Below, piece by piece: positions 54,439-62,678 of a stretch of DNA of 64,000 bases. Made by a program: the position numbers and the translations under genes. The stretch is taken from assembly GCF_002236105.1 (NCBI RefSeq), contig NZ_NIWU01000009.1:207866-271865 (forward strand). Direction: 5' to 3'. The notes beneath the pieces are model-generated. The model worked only from the letters and a program-made list of their open reading frames with translations, was not told where the DNA came from and did no database searches. Numbering within the stretch: the first letter of the stretch is position 1; every line of letters begins with the position of its first letter. The stretch comes from Pseudomonas umsongensis (lineage in GTDB: Bacteria > Pseudomonadota > Gammaproteobacteria > Pseudomonadales > Pseudomonadaceae).

Positions 54439-54582
54439 GAGACCATGCAGTGATGCCCAACCTTTCGAACACTTGATGCGGGCGAAGTCGGTACTGACTA
54501 CGTGGATGACACTTTTGAAGTGAACAGCTTTAGCGCCTGCCTCGATAATCGATAGCTTACTGACGAACTGTCGAGGTCAAGC

Positions 54583-55920
54583 ATGACGAGCACAACAACG
54601 GAACAAGTCAGCCCGAAAACACTGAGAAGAGTGATCGTGGCTGCCGGCATCGGCAATTTCGTGGAATGGTTCGACTTCGCCGTCTACGGCTTCCTGGCCA
54701 CGACCATCGCCCAGCAGTTTTTCCCCAGCGGCGATGCCAGTGCCGCGCTGCTCAAGACCTTTGCGGTATTCGCCGTGGCGTTTGCGTTCCGGCCCCTTGG
54801 GGGGATTTTCTTCGGCATGCTGGGAGACCGGATCGGGCGCAAGCGCACCCTGGCGATGACGATTCTGCTGATGGCCGGTGCGACGACCTTGATCGGTGTA
54901 TTGCCCACTTATGCCGCCATCGGGGTTACGGCGCCGATCCTTCTTTCGCTGATCCGTTGTGCCCAGGGTTTCTCCGCCGGCGGGGAATACGCAGGTGCCT
55001 GTGCTTACCTGATGGAGCATGCGCCGAGTGATAAACGCGCCTGGTACGGCAGCTTCATTCCGGTGTCGACATTTTCCGCCTTCGCCGCCGCCGCCGTGGT
55101 GGCCTACGCGCTCGAGGCATCGTTATCGGCTGAAGCAATGGGCAGTTGGGGCTGGCGCCTGCCGTTCCTGATTGCCGCACCGCTGGGCCTGGTGGGTCTT
55201 TACCTGCGCTGGAAGCTCGATGAAACACCGGCATTCCAGGCGGTGACCCAGGAACATGCGGTCGCCCATTCCCCACTCAAGGACACCTTGCGCAACCATG
55301 GCGCGGCCATCTGCTGCCTGGGCGCCTTCGTGTCGCTCACGGCGCTGTCGTTCTATATGTTCACCACCTACTTTGCGACCTACCTGCAGGTCGCGGGGGG
55401 CCTGAGTCGCGCAACGGCGTTGCTGGTGTCGTTGATTGCCTTGCTGTTCGCAGCGGCAATCTGCCCGTTGGCCGGACTGTATTCGGACCGGGTCGGGCGC
55501 CGGATGACGGTGATGACGGCGTGCGCCTTGTTGATCGTGGCCGTGTATCCATCGTTCCTGATGGCCAGCTCCGGCTCGTTCGCAGCGTCGGTCGCAGGCG
55601 TCATGCTCCTGGCCGTTGGCGCGGTGTTGTGTGGCGTGGTCACCGCGGCCTTGCTCTCGGAAACCTTCCCGACCCGAACTCGATACACCGCCTCGGCCAT
55701 CACGTACAACATGGCGTATACGATTTTCGGCGGGACGGCCCCGTTGGTGGCGACGTGGCTGATCAGCACCACCGGCAGCAACCTGTCGCCGGCGTTTTAC
55801 CTGATCGCGATTGCCTTGCTGGCGTTGGCAGGCGGGCTCGCGTTGCCGGAGACGTCACGGATCTCCCTGCATGATGTGCAGGCGGAGGGGAAAGGTGCAG
55901 GTGTGCGGGCTGTGGCCTGA
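54583..55920 (+). CDS. MFS permease of the metabolite:H+ symporter (MHS) family
   Basis: The 445-aa permease has the MHS pattern (IGNFVEWFDFAVYGFLATTIAQQFFP, FRPLGGIFFGMLGDRIGRKRTL, QGFSAGGEYAGACAYLMEHAP). Members carry alpha-ketoglutarate, shikimate, proline or aromatic acids. It is divergent from vanA and upstream of pcaQ-pcaHG, so protocatechuate, vanillate or a breakdown product is likely. VanR operator 54428 lies 145 bp before the start. REP elements follow it. Confidence 0.87.
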   Translation: MTSTTTEQVSPKTLRRVIVAAGIGNFVEWFDFAVYGFLATTIAQQFFPSGDASAALLKTFAVFAVAFAFRPLGGIFFGMLGDRIGRKRTLAMTILLMAGATTLIGVLPTYAAIGVTAPILLSLIRCAQGFSAGGEYAGACAYLMEHAPSDKRAWYGSFIPVSTFSAFAAAAVVAYALEASLSAEAMGSWGWRLPFLIAAPLGLVGLYLRWKLDETPAFQAVTQEHAVAHSPLKDTLRNHGAAICCLGAFVSLTALSFYMFTTYFATYLQVAGGLSRATALLVSLIALLFAAAICPLAGLYSDRVGRRMTVMTACALLIVAVYPSFLMASSGSFAASVAGVMLLAVGAVLCGVVTAALLSETFPTRTRYTASAITYNMAYTIFGGTAPLVATWLISTTGSNLSPAFYLIAIALLALAGGLALPETSRISLHDVQAEGKGAGVRAVA

Positions 55921-55944
55921 TCGCAGATATGCCCCCGATCCAAT

Positions 55945-56046
55945 TGTAGGAGCGAGCCTGCTCGCGATGAACGTCCTGACAACGTGCTCATCCAGACAGG
56001 GCGCGTTATCGTTGACGTCCATCGCGAGCAAGCTTCGCTCCTACAG
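55945..56046. repeat. REPIN
   Basis: TGTAGGAGCGAGCCTGCTCGC and the inverse GCGAGCAAGCTTCGCTCCTACA bound the element; the right REP has a small insertion (AAGCTT). It lies just after the permease gene. Confidence 0.85.
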
Positions 56047-56068
56047 GGGGAATGTGTTCGCTTGAAGT

Positions 56069-56393
56069 CAGGTCGGCTTTAAGGCCGCCTCGCTTTGGCT
56101 TTAGATTTTGGGTGCCCCGTTAACCACGATGGCCGAACGCAGGCATTGCGCAGTGGGTAAACCGGCAGGACGCCGGTTTAGCCGCGCTGGGCCAGGGACG
56201 GCCCAGCGCGGCGACCTCTGTAGGAGCGAGCATGCTCCGGGCGGCGTTCCGACGAAAAACTTGAGAGCGCCACGGGGTGTCAGGCTTCCCGAGTCATCGT
56301 TGACCTTCATCGCGAGCATGCTCGCTCCTACAAGGGACTCGCCGTAAGGGCGAAACCATAAGCCGCCGTTACCGCAGCAATGGATATGCCCCC
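56069..56393. repeat. Copy of the ~450-bp dispersed repeat interrupted by a REPIN
   Basis: 56069-56218 matches the first part of the units at 61111 onward (GTCGGCTTTAAGGCCGCCTCG, CGCAGGCATTGCGCAGTGGG, CAGGACGCCGGTTTAGCCGCG). 56343-56388 matches their GCGAAACCATAAGCCGCCG block. The middle is replaced by a REPIN at 56220-56333. No gene is supported over 55921-56473 apart from this. Confidence 0.8.
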
Positions 56394-56473
56394 CAAAAAA
56401 TGGCCGGGACAACCACACAACCACTGCAAATCCAACAATAATAGAGGCCAAACCACCAAGGCAGAGCCCCCTT

Positions 56474-57403
56474 TTGAACATCGATAACCGAATCAAATTC
56501 CGGCATCTGCTGTGTTTTCTCGAGGTGGCACGCCAGGGCAGCCTGGCACGTGCCTGCGACAAATTGGCGATCAGCCAGCCAGCGCTTTCCAAAACCTTGA
56601 AGGAACTGGAAACCCTGCTCGATGCCAGGCTGTTTGAACGGGGTAAAAAGGGCTCGACGCTGACCGAAGCCGGCGTGGCCTTCCTGCGATACGCAGGGCC
56701 GAGCGTGCAAGCGCTGCGCGACGGGGTCAACAGTTTGCGCTCGGGCGTGCATGAGCCCATTACCGTGCAGCTCGGCGTGCTATCCACGGTCGAAAGCCTG
56801 TTGGTACCGGAGGTAGTCTGCCGCCTGCACGACCGTCACCCGGCGTTGGTGGTCAGTGTCGTGACTGGCCCAAGTGCCTATTTGCTGTCCCGACTGCGGG
56901 TCGGTGAGCTGGACCTGGTGGTGGGCCGGATGACCGATAGCCCACTGATACAAGGGCTCGCGTTCGAGCACTTGTACAGCGAATCCATGACCCTGGTGGT
57001 CCGCAGCGGCCACCCGGTGCTCAACGATCCGTCGGGACAGAAAAACCTCGAAGACTATCCGCTGGTATTGCCGTCGGCGGGGACGACGATCCGCAAGTTC
57101 GCCGACAGCCTGTTCGTCCAGCACGGGATCACACCATCGCGCCAACGCCTGGAAACCTTGTCGGTGGCCCTGAGTCGGCGCTACGTGCTGTGCAGCCAGG
57201 CTATCTGGGTCGCCCCTCTCGACGCTGTCAGACAGGATTTGCGACAGGGTGAGTTGGTCGAGCTGGACCTTGGAATGCGTGAGCCGGGTGGCTCCGTCGG
57301 GCTGTGCACCAATCCCGCGTTACCGGTATCACCGGCGGCGCAGTGGTGCGTGGAGGCATTGCGCGAGGTCGGCCAGGAGTATCGCGAAGGTCAGTATCCA
57401 TAA
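56474..57403 (+). CDS. pcaQ: LysR-family regulator PcaQ
   Basis: The 309-aa LysR protein begins at TTG 56474 (MNIDNRIKFRHLLCFLEVARQ as translated). That is the usual PcaQ N terminus, followed by SLARACDKLAISQPALSKTLKELETLLDARLFERG. The effector domain is complete. It is directly upstream of pcaHG on the same strand. PcaQ activates protocatechuate dioxygenase genes with beta-carboxy-muconate or a related metabolite in other bacteria. Ribosome site weak; TTG start likely lowers its level. Confidence 0.88.
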   Translation: MNIDNRIKFRHLLCFLEVARQGSLARACDKLAISQPALSKTLKELETLLDARLFERGKKGSTLTEAGVAFLRYAGPSVQALRDGVNSLRSGVHEPITVQLGVLSTVESLLVPEVVCRLHDRHPALVVSVVTGPSAYLLSRLRVGELDLVVGRMTDSPLIQGLAFEHLYSESMTLVVRSGHPVLNDPSGQKNLEDYPLVLPSAGTTIRKFADSLFVQHGITPSRQRLETLSVALSRRYVLCSQAIWVAPLDAVRQDLRQGELVELDLGMREPGGSVGLCTNPALPVSPAAQWCVEALREVGQEYREGQYP

Positions 57404-57415
57404 CCATCTGGATAT
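57400..57415 (+). promoter_or_regulatory. PcaQ-box-like sequence overlapping the pcaQ stop
   Basis: ATAACC, four bases, GGATAT matches ATAACC-N4-GGTTAA (the alpha-proteobacterial PcaQ site, from memory) in ten of twelve defined positions. It lies 111-126 bp before pcaH and includes the pcaQ stop codon. Confidence 0.45.
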
Positions 57416-57525
57416 GCATAAGGTCGATTTTTTCAATTTTGCGCTGGGACGTACAAGAGGACACTGGGCCACCAGTCGCTGCCAACGCAGTGCCTCCGTC
57501 CCACCATAACAATAGGAAAAACGAC

Positions 57526-58245
57526 ATGTCTGATGCGCACGACAGCCGTTTCGTCATTCGTGACCGTAATTGGCATCCCAAGGCCCTGACGCCTGACTAC
57601 AAGACCTCGATCCTGCGCTCCCCTCGCCAGGCATTGGTGAGCATCCCCCAGTCTTTATCCGAAACCAGCGGCCCGGATTTTTCCCATCTGCAAATGGGTC
57701 GGCACGATAACGACCTGCTGTTGAATTTCAATCACGGCGGCCTGCCCATCGGCGAACGCATCATCGTCGCGGGCCGGGTTTGCGATCAATACGGCAAGCC
57801 GATCCCCCACACCCTGGTGGAGATGTGGCAAGCCAATGCCGGTGGTCGTTACCGGCACAAGAAAGACAGTTACCTGGCCCCCCTCGACCCCAATTTCGGC
57901 GGCGTTGGCCGTGCGTTGACCGACCGCGATGGCAACTACAGTTTCCGCACCGTCAAGCCCGGCCCCTACCCATGGCGCAACGGCCCCAACGATTGGCGTC
58001 CTGCGCATATCCATGTCTCCATCAGTGGCCCCTCGATTGCCACGCGCCTGATTACCCAGCTGTATTTCGAAGGTGATCCGCTCATCCCGATGTGCCCGAT
58101 CGTCAAGTCGATCGCCAACCCGGACGCGGTGCAGAGCTTGATCGCCCGCCTGGACATGGGCATGGCCAATCCCATGGATTGCCTGGCTTATCGTTTTGAC
58201 ATCGTCCTGCGCGGCCAGCGCAAGACCCACTTCGAAAACTGCTGA
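57526..58245 (+). CDS. pcaH: Protocatechuate 3,4-dioxygenase beta subunit
   Basis: PcaH carries the iron of the ortho-cleavage enzyme that turns protocatechuate into 3-carboxy-cis,cis-muconate. The 239-aa protein starts at ATG 57526 (AGGA upstream). The iron ligands are Tyr109 (GGRYRHK), Tyr148 (GPYPWRNG), His161 and His163 (RPAHIHVS). These match the P. putida Tyr108, Tyr147, His160 and His162 with a shift of one. The alpha subunit gene follows 12 bp later. Confidence 0.97.
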   Translation: MSDAHDSRFVIRDRNWHPKALTPDYKTSILRSPRQALVSIPQSLSETSGPDFSHLQMGRHDNDLLLNFNHGGLPIGERIIVAGRVCDQYGKPIPHTLVEMWQANAGGRYRHKKDSYLAPLDPNFGGVGRALTDRDGNYSFRTVKPGPYPWRNGPNDWRPAHIHVSISGPSIATRLITQLYFEGDPLIPMCPIVKSIANPDAVQSLIARLDMGMANPMDCLAYRFDIVLRGQRKTHFENC

Positions 58246-58257
58246 GGAGGCCTGCGA

Positions 58258-58860
58258 ATGCCCGTTCAACTTCTGCCTGAAACCCCGTCGCAAACCGCCG
58301 GGCCTTATGTGCATATCGGCCTGGCGCTAGAGGCCGCCGGCAACGCGCCGCGTGAGCAGGAAATCTGGAACGAGATGGCCAGGCCTGGCGCGCCAGGCGA
58401 GCATATTCTAGTGGTGGGCCACGTGTATGACGGTAATGGCCACTTGATTCGCGACGCCTTCCTGGAGTGCTGGCAAGCCAACCACGACGGCGTCTACGAC
58501 AGCGCTTTCGACCTGGAGAAAGCCTTCAATTGTTTTGGCCGTACCGCGACCACCGATGCCGGTGAATGGACGATCAAGACCGTCAAGCCCGGCAGGCTGA
58601 AAAACGCCTCGGGCGTTACCATGGCGGCGCATATCAACGTTGCGTTGTTTGCCCGGGGCATCAACATTCACCTGCAGACCCGCCTGTATTTCGACGACGA
58701 GCCCGAGGCGAATGCCGTGGATCCGGTGTTAAACCTGATCGAACAGCCCCATCGGCGCGAATCCCTGGTCGCCAGGCGCTGCACCGTGGATGGCAAGCTG
58801 GCGTACCGCTTCGACATTCATCTTCAAGGCGAAGCGGAAACGGTGTTCTTCGACTTCTGA
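58258..58860 (+). CDS. pcaG: Protocatechuate 3,4-dioxygenase alpha subunit
   Basis: The 200-aa alpha subunit starts with LPETPSQTAGPYVHIGLALEAAG, has FLECWQANHDGVYD and FGRTATTDAGEWTIKTVKPG, and lacks a full set of iron ligands, as expected. It pairs with PcaH. GAGGAGG lies about 7 nt before the ATG, after the pcaH stop. With VanAB upstream it completes vanillate to 3-carboxymuconate. The next genes of the pathway (pcaBDC, pcaIJF) are not in the window. Confidence 0.96.
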   Translation: MPVQLLPETPSQTAGPYVHIGLALEAAGNAPREQEIWNEMARPGAPGEHILVVGHVYDGNGHLIRDAFLECWQANHDGVYDSAFDLEKAFNCFGRTATTDAGEWTIKTVKPGRLKNASGVTMAAHINVALFARGINIHLQTRLYFDDEPEANAVDPVLNLIEQPHRRESLVARRCTVDGKLAYRFDIHLQGEAETVFFDF

Positions 58861-59115
58861 CGCGGCGTGGGCAGACACCAAGCTGCCCACACTCCTGAAA
58901 TGAGTGCCGGCGCGCTTCAAGCGCGCTGGGTCAAACCCGCTTTCAATTCCGCTATGCATGCCTGCAGGCGCTCATGTTCAACTCATCGGCCTGCGCTCCC
59001 CGTGTCATGAAATGAAAATTCGCTGTCGTGCAATGCGAGGTGGTCGCCCCCTGCTACACCCTAGAGTCGGAGCAAAATAACAACCGGGTCAGCACCCGGA
59101 TACAAGAGAGCCGAC
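58861..59115. other. Intergenic gap between pcaG and PHA synthase gene
   Basis: These 255 bases have no gene. GGAGC before 59116 may be the ribosome site region's upstream end; GAGAG at 59105-59109 is the better match. AT-rich patch near 59010-59030 may hold the promoter. Confidence 0.4.
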
Positions 59116-60909
59116 ATGAGCAGATCCACCCGAACGAGCGAGTCCGTAACTCCAACCCAGCGCCCCCCAGCAACCGGCCGAAAGCGCCGCGTTCGCAAGG
59201 AGGGTGATCCCGCTGGCGACACCCAGCAACAAGAGCTGATCGGCACGGCTTCCAACCAGACCCTGGCGGCCAATCCGCTGGTCAGCGTGCGCGCGGCGGA
59301 CCTGGCCAGCTCGGCCGGTTACCTGCTCAAGGCCGTCGGCTTGTCGCCGCTCAAGGCTGGCGCTCATCTGGGTGGCTACCTGAAGGAGCTGCGCGGCATC
59401 GTTGGCGGTCACTCCAGCATCGCGCCGAATCCCAAGGACAAGCGCTTTGCCGATCCAGCCTGGCAATCCAACGCCTTCCTGCGCGCGCTGCTGCAGAGCT
59501 ACCTGGCCGGCCAAAGTGAACTGACCCGCTTCATCGAATCCACCGACCTTGCCCCGCTGGAAAAGAGCCGCGCCCGGTTCGTCGCAGAACTGCTGGCCGA
59601 TGCCGTGGCACCGAGCAACTCGCCGCTGACCAATCCGGCGGCACTGCGCAAGCTGGTGGACACCGGGGGCATGAGCCTGGCCAGGGGCATCCGCCAGTTC
59701 GGCGATGACATGCTGAACAACCGTGGGCTCCCAAAACAGGTCGACAGCTCGCCGTTTACGGTTGGCGAAAACATCGCCACGGCCAAGGGCCAAGTGGTGT
59801 TTCGCAACGAGATGTTCGAGCTGCTGCAGTTCGCCCCCACCACTGAAAATGTCCATGCCCGGCCCTTGGTGATGTCGCCGCCGCAAATCAACAAGTACTA
59901 CGCCATCGACCTGTCACCGGAGAAAAGCCTGATCAAGTGGATCCAGGACAGCGGCGTGACGCTCTTTGTCATCAGCTGGCGCAACCCCACCCGCGAGCAC
60001 CGCGACTGGGGCTTGGCCGAGTACGCGCTGTGCCTCGACCAGGCGGTGGACGTGGCACGCCAGATCACCGGCAGCCCGGACGTCAACATGTGGGGCTCCT
60101 GCTCGGGCGGCATCACCCTGGCGGCTTACCTGGGCTGGCTGGCGGCCCGTGGCGAAGGCCACAAGGTGGCCAACACCAGCTGGGCCGTGTGCGTGCTGGA
60201 CATGCCTTCGGCACTGGACGACACCACCCTGGGGTTGTTCACCACCCCGTCGGCCCTGCGCGCGGCCAAGGCCAGCTCCCGGCGCAAGGGCGTACTGAGC
60301 GGCCAGGGCATGGCCCGCATGTTCGCCTGGATGCGGCCCAACGACTTGATCTGGAACTACTGGGTCAACAACTACCTGCTGGGCAACAAGCCGCCGGCCT
60401 TCGACATCCTGGCCTGGAACAACGACACCACGCGACTACCCGCCCAACTGCACGCGGACTACCTCGACCTGGTCCAGCAGAACCCCTACAGCAACCCGGG
60501 CTCCCTGGAGATTGCCGGCGAGTCGATCGACATGACCCAAGTGAAGGTCGGTGCCTATGTGATCGGCGGCACCACCGACCACATCACACCCTGGCAGGGC
60601 TGCTACGGCACCGCCCGACTGTTTGGCGAGGACGCCACCTACGTACTGTCCAACGCCGGCCACCTGCAAAGCCTGGTGAACCCGCCGGGCAACCCGAAGT
60701 CGTTCTACTACGCCGCACCTGCCGCCGCCGAGACCCCGGAAACCTGGCTGCAAAACGCGGGCGAGCGCCAGCAAGGCAGCTGGTGGCCGCATTGGCGCGA
60801 ATGGATCGGCCAGCGCTCAGGCGAAAGCCGGCCGGCGCCGAAGAAACTTGGCTCGCGCAAATACCCGCCCCTCTGCCCCGCACCTGGCACCTATGTCATG
60901 GAGCGTTGA
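59116..60909 (+). CDS. Class II PHA synthase-like protein (orphan)
   Basis: PHA synthases polymerise hydroxyacyl-CoA. This 597-aa protein resembles class II PhaC (usually about 560 aa) with a basic, disordered N-terminal extension (about residues 1-45, rich in Thr, Pro and Arg). The lipase-like box is GSCSGG with Cys329; the other catalytic residues are Asp488 (TTDHITPW) and His516 (NAGHLQSL). Spacing Asp-His is 28 as in known class II enzymes. It is not beside phaZ, phaD or phaF/I, unlike the usual phaC1ZC2D cluster, so it is probably an extra copy. Confidence 0.9.
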   Translation: MSRSTRTSESVTPTQRPPATGRKRRVRKEGDPAGDTQQQELIGTASNQTLAANPLVSVRAADLASSAGYLLKAVGLSPLKAGAHLGGYLKELRGIVGGHSSIAPNPKDKRFADPAWQSNAFLRALLQSYLAGQSELTRFIESTDLAPLEKSRARFVAELLADAVAPSNSPLTNPAALRKLVDTGGMSLARGIRQFGDDMLNNRGLPKQVDSSPFTVGENIATAKGQVVFRNEMFELLQFAPTTENVHARPLVMSPPQINKYYAIDLSPEKSLIKWIQDSGVTLFVISWRNPTREHRDWGLAEYALCLDQAVDVARQITGSPDVNMWGSCSGGITLAAYLGWLAARGEGHKVANTSWAVCVLDMPSALDDTTLGLFTTPSALRAAKASSRRKGVLSGQGMARMFAWMRPNDLIWNYWVNNYLLGNKPPAFDILAWNNDTTRLPAQLHADYLDLVQQNPYSNPGSLEIAGESIDMTQVKVGAYVIGGTTDHITPWQGCYGTARLFGEDATYVLSNAGHLQSLVNPPGNPKSFYYAAPAAAETPETWLQNAGERQQGSWWPHWREWIGQRSGESRPAPKKLGSRKYPPLCPAPGTYVMER

Positions 60910-60913
60910 TTAC

Positions 60914-61091
60914 GCGCGGCGCCTGGATGAACGCGTTGTCCGGACATTCTTCGCGAGCAGGCTCGCTCCCACAGGTTCCACACGGACCTTTGTAGGAGCG
61001 AGCCTGCTCGCGATGGACTTCAACGATGACGCGGGGCGCCTGGATGAGAGCGTTGCCCGGACATTTTTCGCGAGCAGGCTCGCCCACAGGG
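60914..61091. repeat. Cluster of REP elements with a duplicated 60-bp segment
   Basis: Three REP sequences lie here: GCGAGCAGGCTCGCTCCCACAG (60952), TGTAGGAGCGAGCCTGCTCGC (60991) and GCGAGCAGGCTCGCCCACAG (61069). The stretch 60914-60975 is repeated at 61030-61091 (GCGCCTGGATGA, GCGTTG, CCGGACATT). It is a BIME-like array. No gene is supported. Confidence 0.85.
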
Positions 61092-61110
61092 GATCAGGTA
61101 CAGCCGTGGA

Positions 61111-62678
61111 GCAGGTCGGCTTTAAGGCCGCCTCGCTTTGGTTTTTGATCTGAGGCGCCCCATTAACCACGATGGCCGAACGCAGGCATTGCGCAGTGGG
61201 GAAACCGGCAGGACGCCGGTTTAGCCGCGCTGGGCCAAGGATGGCCCATCGCGGCGACCCCCGGAGCAATGCCGGAGTGAGGGCATGCCGAGCCCTAGCG
61301 AGGCACCGAGTGGTGGGGCAAAGCCTTTTGCTTCCTTTTTGCTGGGCCGGCACTCCGGCGTTTGAAAAAGGGAGTCGCTGTAAAAGCGAAACCATAGGTC
61401 GCCGTTACCGCAGCAATGGATATGCACTCCGACAACCAATTTCACACAGGGCTTCCTGTGACGCTTCGCATCACCGTTGCGCACGACTCAATTAATGCGT
61501 CGTCAGCGGAACGCGGAGCGTCCCTGGCGGCATTCCCACGCAGAGCGTGGGAACGATCAGCGAGTTCACTTCAAGCCAGGCCGCCTCGCTTTGCTGTTGA
61601 TCGCGAGCGCCCCGTTAACCGCGATGGCCGAACGCAGGCATTGCGCAGTGGGGAAACCGGCAGGACGCCGGTTTAGCCGCGCTGGGCCAGGGACGGCCCA
61701 TCGCGGCGACCCACGGAGCAATGCCGGAGAGAGGGCATGCCGAGCCTAAGCGAGGCACCAAGTGGTGGGGCACAGCCTTTTGCTTCCTTTTTGGCGTTTG
61801 AAAAAGGGAGTCGCTGTAAAAGCGAAACCATAAGCCGCCGTTACCGCAGCAATGGATATGTACGCAGGCAACCAATTTCACACAGGGCTTCCTGTGACGC
61901 CCCGCATCACCGTCGCGCACGGCTCAATTAACGCGTCGTCAGTGGAACGCAGAGCGTCCCTGGTGGCATTCCCACGCAGAGCGTGGGAACGATCATCGAA
62001 CACAGGCATCACCAAAAGCAGGTCGGCTTTAAGGCCGCCTCGCTTTGCTGTTGATCGCAAGCGCCCCGTTAACCACGCTGGCCGAACGCAGGCATTGCGC
62101 AGTGGGGAAACCGGCAGGACGCCGGTTTAGCCGCGCTGGGCCAGGGACGGCCCATCGCGGCGACCCACGGAGCAATGCCGGAGTGAGGGCATGCCGAGCC
62201 TTAGCGAGGCACCAAGTGGTGGGGCACAGCCTTTTGCTTCCTTTTTGGTGTTTGAAAAAGGGAGTCGCTGTAAAAGCGAAACCATAAGCCGCCGTTACCG
62301 CAGCAATGGATATGTACGCAGACAACCAATTTCACACAGGGCTTCCTGTGACGCCCCGCATCACCGTCGCGCACGGTTCAATTAACGCGTCGTCAGTGGA
62401 ACGCAGAGCGTCCCTGGCGGCATTCCCACGCAGAGCGTGGGAACGATCAGCGAGTTCACGTCAAGTCAGGTCGGCTTTAAGGCCGCCTCGCTTTGCTGTT
62501 GATCGCGGGCGCCCCATTAACCACGATGGCCGAACGCAGGCATTGCGCAGTGGGGAAACCGGCAGGACGCCGGTTTAGCCGCGCTGGGCCAGGGACGGCC
62601 CATCGCGGCGACCCACGGAGCAATGCCGGAGTGAGGGCATGCCGAGCCTAAGCGAGGCACCAAGTGGTGGGGCAAGAA
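61111..62678. repeat. Tandem array of ~450-bp repeat units (about 3.5 copies)
   Basis: Units begin near 61111, 61573, 62018 and 62467. Each has, in order, GGCCGCCTCGCTTTG, GGCCGAACGCAGGCATTGCG, the inverted CCGGCAGGACGCCGG, CAATGCCGGAG, GGGAGTCGCTGTAAAAGCGA, CTTCCTGTGACG and the palindrome CCCACGCAGAGCGTGGG. The fourth unit stops at about 62675 where an IS481-family element begins. Short open frames in the units have no ribosome sites and are not genes. Confidence 0.9.

Noticed and set aside
53159..54523. A 454-codon plus-strand frame
   Set aside because: It is antisense to vanA and crosses its promoter and VanR operators.
61172..62578. Short open frames repeated in each ~450-bp unit
   Set aside because: They have no ribosome sites, contain the palindromes of the repeat, and change frame between units. 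Such frames are common false gene calls in Pseudomonas repeats.
61111..62678. CRISPR array
   Set aside because: The units are about 450 bp and nearly identical throughout. There are no short repeats with unique spacers, and no cas genes.
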